Assembly (NCBI GenBank): GCA_016801845.1
Contig: CM028924.1
Span: 3,489,501-3,553,500, forward strand
Length of the DNA: 64,000 nt
Direction: 5' to 3'
Source of the DNA: Polydactylus sextarius
Taxonomy: Eukaryota > Chordata > Actinopteri > Polynemidae
Under the pieces are notes generated by a model. The model was given only the letters and a program-made list of their open reading frames with translations, was not told the origin of the DNA and ran no database searches. Below are positions 63,427 through 64,000 of the stretch, piece after piece; position 1 is the stretch's first letter, and each line of letters starts with the position of its first letter. The translations under genes were made by a program, and so were the position numbers.

Positions 63427-63790
63427 CAAAGCAGTGTTTATGAGTCAACGGTAAACTTGGAAATTGAAATCAAAAAAAAAAAAAAAAAAAATCTTAAGAG
63501 CTACAAGGACCTCTCCATCATCTCTTGTCTTAAAAATAATATCATAACCAAATATTAAACATGTTACAAATATAAATCAGTTTTCTCATTTTTCCAAAAT
63601 ATGAACATAAATTCAATAACACGAAAAACGTCCTTCTGAGGATTGAGGCCCCGCTGGCTGTCAGAGGAGGAGATGGAGGGGTCTTGATTTGTTTCTTTAA
63701 AAACGAGCGGGACAGACATTTTTAAAGCAGAGAAAAAAAAAAAAAAGAAAAAAAAGGAGGAGACGATGGAAACAAAAAGCACCCTGGACT

Positions 63791-64000
63791 TCACGAGCGT
63801 TTCTGCCTCTTGGAATGTCGCTGCTGGTTGGACCGGTCCTCGTCGCTGCTGGCTCCGCCAACGTCACCCCGGCCCCCCCGCTTACGAGTTCTACGCGTGT
63901 CCCGTTCGCCGTCGCTATCCTGCTCCCTGTAATCCTTCTTGCCTGAGGTGGCAGAGGTCCGCTTACTTCTCCTCCTGCCGTCGTCGTCGTCCTCCTCCTC
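63791..64000 (-). CDS. baz1b: C-terminal end of a nuclear protein, probably Baz1b (WSTF)
   Basis: On the minus strand a frame open from the window edge (64000) encodes 69 residues and ends at TGA (63793-63791). It begins EEEDDDDGRRRSKRTSATSG and ends SSDEDRSNQQRHSKRQKRS: an acidic run, then Arg/Lys clusters mixed with Ser-Asp-Glu, the composition of a chromatin-protein tail. The human BAZ1B tail after its bromodomain is likewise acidic then basic and ends GRRQKK, as I recall. In human and other vertebrates FZD9 and BAZ1B are neighbours in tail-to-tail orientation, exactly as here with fzd9. Baz1b is a subunit of the WICH remodelling complex with SMARCA5 and phosphorylates H2A.X Tyr142. No PHD finger or bromodomain is in the window, so the identity rests on synteny plus composition. 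It has no start because the gene continues past the edge. A second frame is also open across this stretch but gives no sensible composition. Confidence 0.5.
   Translation of the reverse strand, partial: EEEDDDDGRRRSKRTSATSGKKDYREQDSDGERDTRRTRKRGGRGDVGGASSDEDRSNQQRHSKRQKRS

Larger units (their letters stand above)
61580..63790 (-). other. 3'UTR of the minus-strand baz1b-like gene (inferred)
   Basis: No coding signal is seen downstream of the TGA at 63793-63791. The first well-placed AATAAA after a long run is at 61601-61596 on the minus strand, predicting an end near 61580 and a 3'UTR of about 2.2 kb. It carries two (TA)n tracts (62045-62074 and 63390-63421), many A/T homopolymers (about 62730-62755, 62864-62885, 62918-62937, 63065-63086, 63470-63490) and a long-range inverted repeat (63195-63341). 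Shorter isoforms using other signals are possible. Confidence 0.45.

Noticed and set aside
63564..63794. 76-codon minus-strand frame overlapping the last gene's stop
   Set aside because: It runs out of the coding frame into the 3'UTR and translates a poly(A/T) tract; the frame ending at 63791 is better supported.

Overview
This window is vertebrate nuclear DNA, almost certainly from a teleost fish and probably a percomorph (inference). It has intron-split genes with GT/AG junctions, very long intergenic stretches, abundant (CA)n, (TA)n and poly(A/T) tracts, and worn copies of repeats typical of fish: a tRNA-derived SINE, LINE tails, a Penelope-like element, Harbinger-like MITEs and GCTAGCTTAGC-type dispersed repeats. 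Nothing bacterial, plasmid-like or CRISPR-like is present.

Three protein-coding genes are supported. (1) Bases 647-1842 (+) hold the last two coding exons of grk7, the cone opsin kinase; its earlier exons lie outside the window. (2) Bases 39612-41372 (+) hold a complete intronless Frizzled receptor, fzd9, with a CpG- and pyrimidine-rich leader and a poly(A) signal near 41993. (3) Bases 64000-63791 (-) hold the last 69 codons of a gene encoding a nuclear-type, acidic then basic protein, followed by a 3'UTR of about 2.2 kb. Its tail-to-tail position against fzd9 matches the FZD9-BAZ1B arrangement of other vertebrates, so baz1b is the leading candidate.

Layout: 1-2.1 kb, 3' end of grk7. 2.1-38.4 kb, a gene-poor interval with simple repeats, palindromes, a Penelope-like GIY-YIG remnant split by a MITE (25.97-26.86 kb), a second MITE copy (28.64-29.10 kb), a SINE (30.6 kb) and LINE remnants (36.4-38.3 kb). 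38.45-42.02 kb, tandem repeat, fzd9 leader, CDS and 3'UTR. 42-54.7 kb, intergenic with fragmented repeats. 54.7-56.1 kb, an inverted copy of the tandem repeat found upstream of fzd9, next to a CpG-rich, promoter-like island with candidate first exons on both strands. 56.1-61.6 kb, repeats including a foldback copy of the MITE with arms of about 255 bp. 61.6-64 kb, 3' end of the baz1b-like gene.

The three genes do not form a pathway: grk7 acts in cone phototransduction shut-off, fzd9 in Wnt reception and baz1b in chromatin. The most noteworthy material is the transposon layer. A Harbinger-like MITE family with TTA duplications and perfect 11-bp terminal repeats carries what looks like a leftover coding exon with a splice donor. 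One copy sits inside a Penelope GIY-YIG domain, and another has become a long hairpin.
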